NCBI GenBank assembly: GCA_947252645.1
Contig: CAMXWF010000012.1
Coordinates: 1 to 64,000 of the forward strand
Direction of reading: 5' to 3'
DNA length: 64,000 nucleotides
DNA from: an uncultured Bacteroidia bacterium
GTDB lineage: Bacteria > Bacteroidota > Bacteroidia > Bacteroidales > CAJPTX01
Position numbers and translations under genes: made by a program. Every line of letters starts with the position of its first letter. The stretch's first letter is position 1. Under the pieces are notes generated by a model. That model saw nothing but the letters and a program-made list of their open reading frames with translations. It had not been told where the DNA came from and ran no database searches. Shown here piece after piece: positions 8,267 to 17,101 of the stretch.

Positions 8267-8746
8267 ATGAAGCGTTTGATGTTTTTCGGGGCTCTCTGCG
8301 GAGCTGTAGCCCTGTTGTCGAGCTGCGGGAATACGGCTACGACGACCAACAGCACCGAGGCTGATAGCACGGCCATGGCAGCGCAGGTGATGCCTGCCGA
8401 GGCGGTTCTGCCGATAGATTTGCCGACGCCAGTGAGCTACGAGGACACTATCCCTGCGGCTGATTGCCCGGGCATTGTCATGCGGGTCACTTTCAACAAC
8501 CCCGATGGAACCTATACTCTGTCCAGGCAGTACCTCGATCGCGATGCCCAGCCTGAGCTGGTTACGGGTACGGTGGAGTTGCTAGATTCTGCAGCCAAGA
8601 CGTTGGTGCTTCGCCCGCAGGATACTGCCCAGCAGGTCTACAGGTTCAAGGTGGAGCAAGATGCCATTCGTTTGCTCAACACCGATGGCACGGAGGTGAC
8701 TGGGGAGCTGGCCGATCACTATCTGCTCAAGAAGCTGGCACTGTAG
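8267..8746 (+). CDS. NlpE-like outer-membrane lipoprotein
   Basis: A 159-aa lipoprotein with a clear lipobox ending at Cys20 (ALLSSC). Residues about 58-155 resemble the N-terminal domain of NlpE, the lipoprotein that in enterobacteria reports surface and copper stress: the hallmark PxADCxGI appears as PAADCPGI at 63-70, followed by DGTYTLSRQYLDRD and a terminal YLLKK strand. The first cysteine of the usual CxxC pair is replaced by Ala64, leaving only Cys67. It is probably monocistronic, ended by the strong hairpin at 8784. Confidence 0.8.
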   Translation: MKRLMFFGALCGAVALLSSCGNTATTTNSTEADSTAMAAQVMPAEAVLPIDLPTPVSYEDTIPAADCPGIVMRVTFNNPDGTYTLSRQYLDRDAQPELVTGTVELLDSAAKTLVLRPQDTAQQVYRFKVEQDAIRLLNTDGTEVTGELADHYLLKKLAL

Positions 8747-8783
8747 CCTTTTGGCCCCTGCGTGGGGCAGCTATTCGATTTGG

Positions 8784-8812
8784 TCCCGCGGCTTACGCCG
8801 CGGGATTTTTTT
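8784..8812 (+). terminator. Rho-independent terminator
   Basis: A 9-bp GC-rich stem (8784-8792 with 8797-8805) with a TTAC loop is followed by seven T at 8806-8812. It ends the NlpE-like gene 38 bp after its stop. Confidence 0.93.
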
Positions 8813-9132
8813 GTCTGTAAGTCGGCTGGTTTGCGAGCGTCCAGAGGCTCCGAGTCCATGGTTTGCTGCAGGCCACCCTGCGCGCAGTAGCCAATGCCCA
8901 TGTTGCACCTGCGGATCCCGTCGGGCATGTAGGCCTGGTGTGGATGTCAGCTTTCGTCATCCTACCTTGCGGGGGCATTGGTTTTAGTATTGCTTATGGT
9001 AAGGAATTGCCCCTGGGCAGGGCTGTCAATGTGACAGGTGACGGTGTGCAGTTTTAGGTTTTGGCTGCACCTTGAGGCCTTTGGAGTGGCTAGGGTGGCT
9101 GTGCTGGGACTACCCACCCCCGGCTAATTTGC
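8813..9132. other. intergenic region before engB
   Basis: About 320 bp without a credible gene. I see nothing in it except the engB promoter element at its right end. Confidence 0.4.
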
Positions 9133-9140
9133 TACCTTCG
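9133..9140 (+). promoter_or_regulatory. -7 promoter element of engB-prs
   Basis: TACCTTCG, one base off the TAnnTTTG consensus, lies 33 bp before the GTG start of engB. No clear -33 TTTG is seen at the expected distance. Confidence 0.5.
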
Positions 9141-9172
9141 CGGAGCGTATTGGCGCATAGGGGCGGTAGTCA

Positions 9173-9781
9173 GTGGGGCATCGTAGGCAGGTTCGTTTTC
9201 TGTCCAGTAGCGAGGATTGGCGTTGGTCGCCTAAGCCCCAGCTACCGGAGTTTGCCTTCGTAGGGCGTTCCAACGTGGGGAAGTCCTCGCTCATCAATAT
9301 GCTTGCGGGTCAGAAGGCACTGGCGAAGGTGTCGTCGATGCCGGGTAGGACACAGCTTATCAACCGTTTCTTGGTCGATAGCGATTGCTACTTGGTGGAT
9401 TTGCCTGGCTATGGCTATGCGGAGTTGCCACCCGCGCAGCGAGCGCGACTCCGGGCGATGGTGGAGGATTATCTCTGCCACGGCGAGCAGCTTAGCGTGG
9501 TGTTCGTGCTGCTGGATGTGCGGCTAGCGCCGCAGGCGATCGATTTGGAGTTTTTGGGGTGGTTGGCCGACCATGCGGTACCCACGGCGCTGGTCTATAC
9601 CAAGTGTGATAAGCTTACGGCGCACCAGTTGCAGCAGCATGTGGCCGTTTACCAGGCGCAGTTGCTGGAGCTTTTTGAGCAGCTACCGCCGCAATTCCAG
9701 ACTTCAGCTCCTCAGAGGATTGGGGGCGAGGCCATATGGGGGTGCATCCGTGAGGTGTTGGAAGGGGCGCTCGAGGACTAG
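9173..9781 (+). CDS. engB: ribosome-biogenesis GTPase EngB (YsxC/YihA)
   Basis: A 202-aa TRAFAC-class GTPase needed for assembly of the large ribosomal subunit. The G motifs are complete: G1 GRSNVGKSS, G2 Thr in PGRTQ, G3 DLPGYG, G4 TKCDK, G5 TSA. The start is GTG at 9173; no ATG precedes the G1 motif at a suitable place. The gene is followed after 41 bp by prs, and both probably share the promoter at 9133. Confidence 0.95.
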   Translation: MGHRRQVRFLSSSEDWRWSPKPQLPEFAFVGRSNVGKSSLINMLAGQKALAKVSSMPGRTQLINRFLVDSDCYLVDLPGYGYAELPPAQRARLRAMVEDYLCHGEQLSVVFVLLDVRLAPQAIDLEFLGWLADHAVPTALVYTKCDKLTAHQLQQHVAVYQAQLLELFEQLPPQFQTSAPQRIGGEAIWGCIREVLEGALED

Positions 9782-9822
9782 TGACCTGGGGGCGTAAAAG
9801 CAATAGACGGAGGACAAGCGAG

Positions 9823-10764
9823 ATGAACAATCCAGAGGTACGGTTTTATCCAGGCCGTGGCACGCATGCCTTGGCGTTGCGCATAGCGGAGGCCTACGGG
9901 AGCGAGCTGGGGAAGCTGTCGTTTTTTGATTTCAGCGATGGGGAGTTCCAGCCCTCCTTCGATGAGTCGGTGCGTGGAAAGACCGTGTTCTTGATTCAAA
10001 GTACCCGTCCGCCAGTGGAGAATCTTTTTGAGCTTTTGCTCATGGCCGATGCGGCTCGTAGGGCTAGTGCTGAGAAGGTGGTGGCGGTGATACCATACTT
10101 TGGGTGGGCGCGCCAGGATCGGAAGGACAAGCCGCGGGTACCCATAGCTGCCAAGCTGGTGGCCAATATGCTCTGCTCGGCTGGTATAGATAGGGTGATC
10201 ACGATGGATCTGCATGCAGATCAGATTCAAGGCTTTTTCGACATACCTGTGGATCACCTCTATGCGTCTTGGCTATTTGTGCCGTATGTGGAGGGGTTGC
10301 ACATCCCGAATTTGGCGTTTGCCTCGCCAGACATGGGGGGGGCCAAGCGTGCCAGTAGCTATGCTAGGCATTTTGATATGCCCCTGATTGTTTGCCATAA
10401 GGAGCGCACCAGGCCCAACCAGGTGGCCGAGATGACGGCCATAGGCGATGTGGAGGGTAAGAACGTCATCTTGGTGGATGACATGATCGACACGGCGGGC
10501 ACCATCACCAAGGCTGCCAACATGATGGTGGAGCGAGGTGCGGCCAGCGTCAGGGCCTTGATTACCCACGCGGTTCTTTCGGGGCCGGCGTATGAGCGGC
10601 TCAACGCTTCCAAGCTCCAGGAGGTCGTGGTCACCGATACCATTCCCCTGCCCGATCCCGTGCCTTCGAAGAAGATTAAAGTGCTCACGGTGGCTAATCT
10701 CTTCGCTGAGGTCATCAAGCGCCTTGTTTCCCATGAGTCTATAAGCCAGCACTATGCATTCTAG
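9823..10764 (+). CDS. prs: ribose-phosphate pyrophosphokinase
   Basis: A 313-aa enzyme that makes PRPP from ribose 5-phosphate and ATP, feeding nucleotide, His, Trp and NAD synthesis. The start at 9823 (MNNPEVRFYPG) has GGAGG at 9809-9813. Motifs: the flexible-loop RQDRKDKPRVPIAAKLVANM, the DLHADQIQGFF block and the PRPP-binding loop VDDMIDTAGT. The length is the family norm. It follows engB in the same orientation. Confidence 0.97.
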   Translation: MNNPEVRFYPGRGTHALALRIAEAYGSELGKLSFFDFSDGEFQPSFDESVRGKTVFLIQSTRPPVENLFELLLMADAARRASAEKVVAVIPYFGWARQDRKDKPRVPIAAKLVANMLCSAGIDRVITMDLHADQIQGFFDIPVDHLYASWLFVPYVEGLHIPNLAFASPDMGGAKRASSYARHFDMPLIVCHKERTRPNQVAEMTAIGDVEGKNVILVDDMIDTAGTITKAANMMVERGAASVRALITHAVLSGPAYERLNASKLQEVVVTDTIPLPDPVPSKKIKVLTVANLFAEVIKRLVSHESISQHYAF

Positions 10765-10912
10765 CTTGGCTGGGTGTAGTTTGCGCTGAGTGGGCTTGGG
10801 ATCGCCTGCCCTGGGGGTGCAGGTTGTCGGCAGGCTAGGTTATAAGGGTAACCACAGCACTTGGGATGGGCGCTTTCTGGAGCAAATTGGGAGAGATTTT
10901 GCTACCTTGTAC

Positions 10913-10920
10913 TATGGGAA
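10913..10920 (+). promoter_or_regulatory. possible -7 element of the fatty-acid transporter
   Basis: TACCTTGT resembles TAnnTTTG and lies 13 bp before the ATG at 10934; an ATTG at 10886-10889 is upstream at a loose distance. The similar TACGTTGT occurs before the nitroreductase gene. Confidence 0.35.
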
Positions 10921-10933
10921 AAAACTAGGAATC

Positions 10934-12295
10934 ATGCTTTCACGATTGACGCGTGGCTGCGTGACCCTCATGCAGCGCTATTTGCCAGATGCATTTCTGT
11001 TCGCAGTGATTTTGACGTTTATCACCTTGCTGTGCGGTGTCGTGAGCTTGGGGGTATCGCCGTTGCGGATGGTGGGGTTTTGGGGCGATGGGGCTTGGAG
11101 TCTGCTGGCCTTTTCCATGCAGATGGCCTTGGTGCTAGTGTGTGGGCACACCTTGGCTAGTTCCAAGTTTGTGGCTAAGGGGTTGCACCGCCTGTCGGCC
11201 ATATGCGCAACCCCAGAGAGTGCCATCGTGCTGGTAACGTTTGTTTCGGCTTTGGCCTGTTGGATCAACTGGGGCTTTGGTCTGGTAGTGGGGGCCCTGC
11301 TTGCCCGTGCCCTGGCTCGTTCGGTAAAGGGGGTAGACTATAGGCTCCTGATAGCGAGTGCGTATTCGGGCTTTTTGCTCTGGCATGGGGGGCTCTCAGG
11401 CTCTATTCCCCTGACGCTGGCCAGTAGGGATGTGGATTTATCGCTGATGACGGCTGGTGTGGTGCAAAGTCCTATCCCTGTGCAAGCAACGCTGTTCTCC
11501 ACGCTCAATCTGGTAATCAGCGCGGTGCTGTTGGTTTCCCTTCCCTTGCTCAATCGCATGATGCAGCCCCCGGAGGGCCAACGTGTGTGCATTTCGCAGC
11601 AGCAGCTCGAGAGCTTTAAGCGGGATGAGCGACAGCTTGAAAGCTCGCTACCTGCCACGACTCCGGCGGAGCGGCTGGAGCGTTCTAGCATCGTGGTGTG
11701 GCTCATTTTCCTGCTGGGCCTTACCTACATCGTACTCTATTTTGTCAAGTCGGGCTTTGACCTGAACCTGAACATAGTGATTTTGATATTTTTGATGTTT
11801 GGGATTTTGCTGCACGGTCGCTGCGATCGTTTTCTGAAAGCCTTTGGGAATGCCGTCAAGGGCAGTGCAGGGATCATACTCCAGTTTCCGTTCTACGCAG
11901 GGATTATGGGGATGATGGTGGGGGTGAACGAATCGGGGCAATCCTTGGCGGGTGAGATGTCGGAGTTTTTCGTGAGTATATCAACGGCCAGGACTTTCCC
12001 GCTCTTTACCTTCCTTTCGGCCGGGTTGGTGAACATCTTTGTTCCTTCGGGTGGGGGACAATGGGCGGTGCAAGGGCCTATCATGATGCCCGCAGCGTTG
12101 ACCTTGGGGGTTTCCCCGGCGAAGGTTGCACTGGCAATATCTTGGGGGGATGCCTGGACGAATATGATTCAGCCTTTTTGGGCCTTGCCGGCCTTGGGCG
12201 TTGCGGGGCTGGGAGCCCGGGACATCATGGGTTTTTGCCTGGTGGATTTGCTCTATTCGGGGATAGTCATCTGTTTGGCCATGCTTTTACTCTAG
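10934..12295 (+). CDS. atoE: short-chain fatty acid transporter, AtoE family
   Basis: A 453-aa integral membrane protein related to AtoE, which takes up short-chain fatty acids. The start at 10934 gives MLSRLTRGCVTLMQRYLPDA, the usual family N-terminus; longer in-frame starts read through the promoter. About ten hydrophobic segments are visible. Family blocks include WINWGFGLVVGALLAR, a HGGLSGSIPLT loop and, near the C-terminus, NIFVPSGGGQWAVQGPI followed by WGDAWTNMIQPFWALP. It stands alone without acetoacetate-degradation genes, so the actual substrate is inferred only from the family. Confidence 0.92.
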   Translation: MLSRLTRGCVTLMQRYLPDAFLFAVILTFITLLCGVVSLGVSPLRMVGFWGDGAWSLLAFSMQMALVLVCGHTLASSKFVAKGLHRLSAICATPESAIVLVTFVSALACWINWGFGLVVGALLARALARSVKGVDYRLLIASAYSGFLLWHGGLSGSIPLTLASRDVDLSLMTAGVVQSPIPVQATLFSTLNLVISAVLLVSLPLLNRMMQPPEGQRVCISQQQLESFKRDERQLESSLPATTPAERLERSSIVVWLIFLLGLTYIVLYFVKSGFDLNLNIVILIFLMFGILLHGRCDRFLKAFGNAVKGSAGIILQFPFYAGIMGMMVGVNESGQSLAGEMSEFFVSISTARTFPLFTFLSAGLVNIFVPSGGGQWAVQGPIMMPAALTLGVSPAKVALAISWGDAWTNMIQPFWALPALGVAGLGARDIMGFCLVDLLYSGIVICLAMLLL

Positions 12296-12396
12296 TTTTT
12301 TGCGGAAGAGTGGGGGCTCTGGGGGTAGGAGTACTATCGTTTTCCCCTTGGGCCTAGGCGTTGGGAGTGGGTTGGGCATGTTGCCAGATAAATGGC

Positions 12397-12404
12397 TAAC
12401 TTCG
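12397..12404 (+). promoter_or_regulatory. -7 promoter element of the chemoreceptor gene
   Basis: TAACTTCG lies 44 bp before the start at 12449; a GTTG at 12371-12374 is 22 bp upstream, near the -33 position. Confidence 0.5.
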
Positions 12405-12448
12405 TGGCGGAGTGGTCTAGGGGCAGGAAAGCATAAGGAGAGTAGTAG

Positions 12449-14935
12449 ATGAGGTGGTTAGCGAATCTTTCGGTGCGCAAGACAGTGTTGCTGATAGCGA
12501 GCGTGATGGTGGTGGTTACGCTGGCGATCCTAGGTGGGATACTCAGCACGCTTATTATCCAAATTCGGCGAGTGCAGCCAGTGGTGAGCGGGGTTCGCGT
12601 CTGGGGCGATGTGGTGCAGAGGGCTGATCAGTCGGTGACAGAGTACCTCGTTACGCACGATCCGAAGGTGCCCAAGCGGCATGATTCTCTTTTTGAACAA
12701 CTGCGCGCCCAGTACCAGGATCTGGTGCGCGACATGTCAGCGTACTATCGCAATGAGGCAACGCATCAGGCCATGATGGAGGCCCTGGGGGCATTGTATG
12801 ATGCGCATGTTCAGGTCATGAATAGCGAGCAGGCCGTGATGTCGACGTTACAGACTACCCAGCGGGATATGTCGGACTACTATTGGCGGCTGGTCAGGGC
12901 CTCGGAGGGGCGGGAGGTTCTTTACAATTTCCACGATGCTTACCAGGCGATGAGCGATTTCGCAGTAGCGCGCAAGGGCGAATCCCTAGATACGCTGCTG
13001 CGCTCGCTGCAAGTGGCACAGAGCCGTGCGATGCAGGAGGGGGACAATTCGACTATGCTCCAGAAGTGCTTGGCCGAGGGCCAGGCGCTCCAGGCCGCAA
13101 CGAGTGCGCTGTCGCAGTCGAAGCAGCAGGCACTAGCTGCGCGTGCACGCGTGGAGTCCTTGGCGGAGGGGCTTACCGACGGGGTCTATAACTACGCTAA
13201 GTCGTCTGTACTGAATGCGGTGATTGTCCTGATGGCAATTGTGTTGTTCTTTGTGGCGTTGCTTTTTGCTCTGAGTAGTTTTGTAGGTCGTCGGTTGTCA
13301 TCTGTTTTTGGTAGGTTGACCCGTCAGCTTGAGCACCTCTACAACGGCGACATGGTGACCCAGGAGACGTTTACCGAGTACGAGCTTCAGCAGCAGAATG
13401 AGGTGGGGAGTATGCTTCGCTTGACCTTGGCCTTTGGTAAGCGAGTGACGGAGGTGATCGGGGCGGTCCGTACCAATTCGAAGGAGGTGCTGCAGGCGAG
13501 CCACGAGATGCGCGAGACCTCGAAGCGCATGGCCGAGGGGGCTAATTCTCAGGCATCGTCGGCCGAGGAGGTGGCCAGCGCGATGGAGGAGATGTCGGCC
13601 AACGTTGACCTGACGGCCGAGAAGGCGCAGTCATCGGAGCAGGAGTCGATGAAGGTGTCTGACGTCCTCAAGGATCTTGTTGAGCGCAGCACGGCCAACC
13701 GCGAAGCGGTACAGCAGATAGCTCAGAAGATAACGGTGGTGAGCGAAATAGCTGGTCAAACCAACATTTTGGCACTCAATGCGGCGGTGGAGGCTGCGCG
13801 GGCTGGGGAGCATGGTAGGGGCTTTGCTGTGGTGGCTTCGGAGGTGCGTAAGCTGGCCGAGAGCAGCGGCAAAGCGGCCGATGAGGTCATAGCATTGGTT
13901 TCTACCGCCGTGCAGGCCACCGAGGAGGCCAATAAGGCACTTGAAGTCATTCGCCCTAGTATAGAGACTAGCGTGCAACTTTCGCGCGATGTGGCAACGG
14001 CCAACGCCGAGCAACGCAATGGCACAGAGCAGGTGAACAGTGCGCTCCAGTTGCTGAACAATGTGGCGCAGCAGAACGCCACAGCCAGTGACAGCTTGGC
14101 CAATGATGCTGCGCGGTTAACCAAACTCTCCCAAGATTTGCAGGAGACGGTTTCCTACTTCAAGGTGGCCGAGAAGCAGAGAGGATCGGATAAGATGTTG
14201 GTGGATACCCATCCCGAGCAGCCTGCGACTGCTGTCCACGCATCTGTTCGCCGCCCATCTCCTGCCCCAGCTTCTTCTATGCCCCACCCCGTTTCGGCCT
14301 CTAGGCAAGTCTCTACGGTTGCTGCATCGGCACAACGTGGCACTACGGCAGCTAAGGCAGCTCCAGCCGCTGCAACTACGCCTGCGGGTGCAGGTCTGCA
14401 TAGTTTGGGACGCTCAGGTTCGTTGGTATCGGGTAGTAAGTCCAGGCCCTCTACGGCCCACAGCCAGCCTGCGCACCATCCTGTGGCTACGCCCTTAGCC
14501 AAGCCCTCCGAACTTGGTAAGTCTGGAGCGAAGGTTGGGGACTCGGTGTCTGCCAAGGCTGCGCCTATCAAGCGGACTAGTGCTGCGCATTTGGGTGCTG
14601 CAGCTGCCGCCCCGAAGACGATTGGGCGGCCTGCTAGCCCCGCTGGGGCCGTGGTAGCAAAGCCAGAGGCTGCATCTGGCACCGCATCGTCTACGTCAGT
14701 CGCTACGGGTGTGGCATCGGCCCCCAAGGCGCCTAAAGCCAAGGCTACAGCGGCAGCGCAGCCCAAGGTTACAGCAGTGCCTGCGCCTTCGGGGTCCGTT
14801 CCAGCTTCTGCATCATCGATCCAGACTCCCACAGACTCTGCTAGCAAGGAGCCTAAGATGGGCCCCACGAAGACGGGCGGGTTCATGTTTGATATGTCGA
14901 CCGATGCTAGTGATGCGGACTACGAGAGCTTTTAG
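12449..14935 (+). CDS. methyl-accepting chemotaxis protein
   Basis: An 828-aa transmembrane chemoreceptor. TM1 spans about 11-38, the periplasmic helical sensor 40-250, TM2 254-279 and the HAMP region about 280-335. The signalling coiled coil follows, with the invariant hairpin tip (EIAGQTNILALNAAVEAARA, from residue 433) and flanking adaptation helices. Residues about 580-800 are a low-complexity Ala/Pro/Ser/Thr/Lys linker. The extreme C-terminus, DYESF, fits the aromatic-x-x-aromatic pentapeptide that tethers CheR and CheB in other receptors. The start has AAGGAG upstream. No other che gene, nor any motility gene, is in the window; the ligand is unknown. Confidence 0.94.
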   Translation: MRWLANLSVRKTVLLIASVMVVVTLAILGGILSTLIIQIRRVQPVVSGVRVWGDVVQRADQSVTEYLVTHDPKVPKRHDSLFEQLRAQYQDLVRDMSAYYRNEATHQAMMEALGALYDAHVQVMNSEQAVMSTLQTTQRDMSDYYWRLVRASEGREVLYNFHDAYQAMSDFAVARKGESLDTLLRSLQVAQSRAMQEGDNSTMLQKCLAEGQALQAATSALSQSKQQALAARARVESLAEGLTDGVYNYAKSSVLNAVIVLMAIVLFFVALLFALSSFVGRRLSSVFGRLTRQLEHLYNGDMVTQETFTEYELQQQNEVGSMLRLTLAFGKRVTEVIGAVRTNSKEVLQASHEMRETSKRMAEGANSQASSAEEVASAMEEMSANVDLTAEKAQSSEQESMKVSDVLKDLVERSTANREAVQQIAQKITVVSEIAGQTNILALNAAVEAARAGEHGRGFAVVASEVRKLAESSGKAADEVIALVSTAVQATEEANKALEVIRPSIETSVQLSRDVATANAEQRNGTEQVNSALQLLNNVAQQNATASDSLANDAARLTKLSQDLQETVSYFKVAEKQRGSDKMLVDTHPEQPATAVHASVRRPSPAPASSMPHPVSASRQVSTVAASAQRGTTAAKAAPAAATTPAGAGLHSLGRSGSLVSGSKSRPSTAHSQPAHHPVATPLAKPSELGKSGAKVGDSVSAKAAPIKRTSAAHLGAAAAAPKTIGRPASPAGAVVAKPEAASGTASSTSVATGVASAPKAPKAKATAAAQPKVTAVPAPSGSVPASASSIQTPTDSASKEPKMGPTKTGGFMFDMSTDASDADYESF

Positions 14936-14986
14936 CCATACGCCAGCGCATTGCGCAGTTTGTTCGGTCTAGCGTAGAGGACATGT

Positions 14987-16153
14987 ATGGGGGGAAGGCA
15001 GGTAGGGGAGTCGATAGAGCAGATATCCAGCCTGCTCCGGAGGGCGCAGTGTATCAGCCCTGTGGGCGTTGGTGGAGCAATCGGAGATGTTCTGAGGGGG
15101 CGGAGGCTCACGGAGGCACAAGGGGTTGCTCTTTTCGAGGAGGCAGACTTGGGGGTGTTGTCGCTCATGGCAACGCTTGTCAGGCTTCGTTTGAACGGGT
15201 TGAAGGCCTACTACAATCGCAATGCGCATATAGAGCCTACCAATGGTTGCCTCTACAGCTGTAAGTTCTGTTCCTTCCGCCGGGCGCCGGGTCAGCCAGG
15301 CTATTGGTGCCTGAGTAAGCAGGAGATCTACGTGCGGGCGCGAGCCTGCGCAGAGGCAGGCAATAGTGAACTCCATATCACGGGTGGGGTGGTGCCTGGA
15401 TGGCATTTTAGCGATTACCTCGAGGTGGTGGGGCGCATCCATGCAGAGTTCCCGGAATTGCATATTAAGGCCTACTCGGCCGTGGAGCTTTGCTCGGTGT
15501 TTGATCGAGAAGGCATAAGCTATGAGGAGGGACTGGGGCAGCTACGTGTCGCTGGCTTGGGCTCGCTGCCAGGTGGTGGAGCTGAGATATTAGATGATGC
15601 CCTCAGGGCCGAGATATGCCCCGAGAAGTGCGATAGCGAGAGTTGGCTTCGCCTCCATGCAGTTTGGCATCGGCTAGGGGGCGTATCCAATGCCACGATG
15701 CTCTTTGGCCATTTGGAAAGCTATAGGCAGCGCGTGGAGCACTTAGAGACTCTCCGTACGCTACAGGACAGCACGCATGGCTTCAACAGTTTCATCCCGC
15801 TCAAGTATTGCAGTGAGGGGAACCAGTTGTCAGCCTTGGGCGAGGTGTCGCTGCCCGAGGTCATGCGTACGTATGCAGTGAGCAGAGTGTATCTGGATAA
15901 TTTTCCCCATCTCAAGGGCTACTGGCCCATGCTGGGCAAGGGGAATTTGAGCTTGGTGTTGGATTACGGGGTAGATGATCTGGATGGCACGATCGGCAGG
16001 AGTACTAAGATATATAGCATGGCAGGGGCGGCGGACCAGACGCCAGAGGCGAGCATGGAAGAGCTGGAGTTGTTGGTGCGCGAGGCGGGCTATGTTCCTG
16101 TGGAGCGTGACTCATACTATGGGGAGCGTTCCCTCAGTATGGATAGGAGGTAG
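14987..16153 (+). CDS. mqnE: aminofutalosine synthase (radical SAM)
   Basis: A 388-aa radical SAM enzyme of the futalosine route to menaquinone; MqnE joins the enolpyruvyl-benzoate precursor to SAM-derived adenosine. The CxxxCxxC cluster motif is at Cys88, Cys92 and Cys95 (GCLYSCKFC), followed by FRR, HITGG, LHIKAYSAVEL, LPGGGAEIL, NATMLFGH and FIPLKY, which fit MqnE better than MqnC or CofH. The next gene starts 2 bp after its stop. No other mqn gene is in the window, so the pathway must be scattered. Confidence 0.9.
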   Translation: MGGRQVGESIEQISSLLRRAQCISPVGVGGAIGDVLRGRRLTEAQGVALFEEADLGVLSLMATLVRLRLNGLKAYYNRNAHIEPTNGCLYSCKFCSFRRAPGQPGYWCLSKQEIYVRARACAEAGNSELHITGGVVPGWHFSDYLEVVGRIHAEFPELHIKAYSAVELCSVFDREGISYEEGLGQLRVAGLGSLPGGGAEILDDALRAEICPEKCDSESWLRLHAVWHRLGGVSNATMLFGHLESYRQRVEHLETLRTLQDSTHGFNSFIPLKYCSEGNQLSALGEVSLPEVMRTYAVSRVYLDNFPHLKGYWPMLGKGNLSLVLDYGVDDLDGTIGRSTKIYSMAGAADQTPEASMEELELLVREAGYVPVERDSYYGERSLSMDRR

Positions 16154-16155
16154 CT

Positions 16156-17091
16156 ATGGATATGCGGGAAGGCAAGGTGCGAGCTGTGAGCGTGGAGGAT
16201 TCTATGGTGCTAGTGGTGCTGGCGGCGGGGCTAGGCAGCCGCTACGGGGGTCTCAAGCAGCTAGAGGGCATGGGGCCGCATGGGGAGATCATCATGGATT
16301 ATTCCATATACGATGCGGCGCAGGTAGGGTTTCACAAGGTGGTGTTTGTGATCCGACCTGCCATGGAGGAGGCCTTGCGCGAGCATGTGTCCCCGCTTTG
16401 TAGTCGTTTGGGGCTGAGGGTCTCGTTTACTGCGCAGGAGCTTTCGTGTGTGCCCGACCGGGCTCAGGTGGAGGAGGGGCGAGAGAAGCCTTGGGGTACG
16501 GCTCACGCGGTCTGGTGCGCACTGCCCTATATCGATGGGCCGTTTGCGGTTATCAATGCAGACGATTACTATGGTCGCTCGGCCTTTGATTCGCTGGGTG
16601 AATATTTGGGCGCAGTGGAGGGGCAGTCGTGCGCGCTGGTGGGGTATCCGCTCGAGGAGACGCTTTCTTCCGCGGGGCCAGTGTCGCGTGGGGTGTGCCA
16701 GGTGGATGTTCAGGGAATGCTGCAGAGCATAGTGGAGGTAGGTGGGCTTGTGCGCCAGGGGGAGAAGGTGGTAGGTCAGCGAGAGGGGAAGCGCATGGAG
16801 GTGTCGCCCGGGAGTGCTGTTTCGATGAATTGCTGGGGCTTTAGTGCCGATTTCGTGACCTACTTCGATAGGTTTGTACGAGAGTACTTTACGCAGTTGC
16901 CCCAGGAGCGTACCCCAGAGTGCTACTTGCCCTCGGTGGTTGCCTCGGCGTTGTCCTCCGGCTATGCGCAGTGCCGCGTGCTGTCAGGTGGCACTGGCTG
17001 GTGCGGGGTCACCTATGCAGAAGATAGGCCCTTGGTGTCGGCTATCTTGAGACGTCTTTTTGCCCAGGGCGTATATCCCAATCTTCGCTAG
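16156..17091 (+). CDS. sugar-phosphate nucleotidyltransferase-like protein
   Basis: A 311-aa protein with the N-terminal nucleotidyltransferase signature LAAGLGSRYGGLKQL followed by MDYSIYDA and a metal-binding NADDYYG, all typical of NTP-transferase folds. A homologous stand-alone family is common in Bacteroidota, but the sugar is not known. The ATG at 16156 has AGGAGG about 7 nt upstream, inside the end of mqnE; a shorter start at 16204 lies directly before the signature. The gene is coupled to mqnE and is probably co-transcribed with the exporter behind it. Confidence 0.85.
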   Translation: MDMREGKVRAVSVEDSMVLVVLAAGLGSRYGGLKQLEGMGPHGEIIMDYSIYDAAQVGFHKVVFVIRPAMEEALREHVSPLCSRLGLRVSFTAQELSCVPDRAQVEEGREKPWGTAHAVWCALPYIDGPFAVINADDYYGRSAFDSLGEYLGAVEGQSCALVGYPLEETLSSAGPVSRGVCQVDVQGMLQSIVEVGGLVRQGEKVVGQREGKRMEVSPGSAVSMNCWGFSADFVTYFDRFVREYFTQLPQERTPECYLPSVVASALSSGYAQCRVLSGGTGWCGVTYAEDRPLVSAILRRLFAQGVYPNLR

Positions 17092-17101
17092 TTTCAGCAT
17101 T

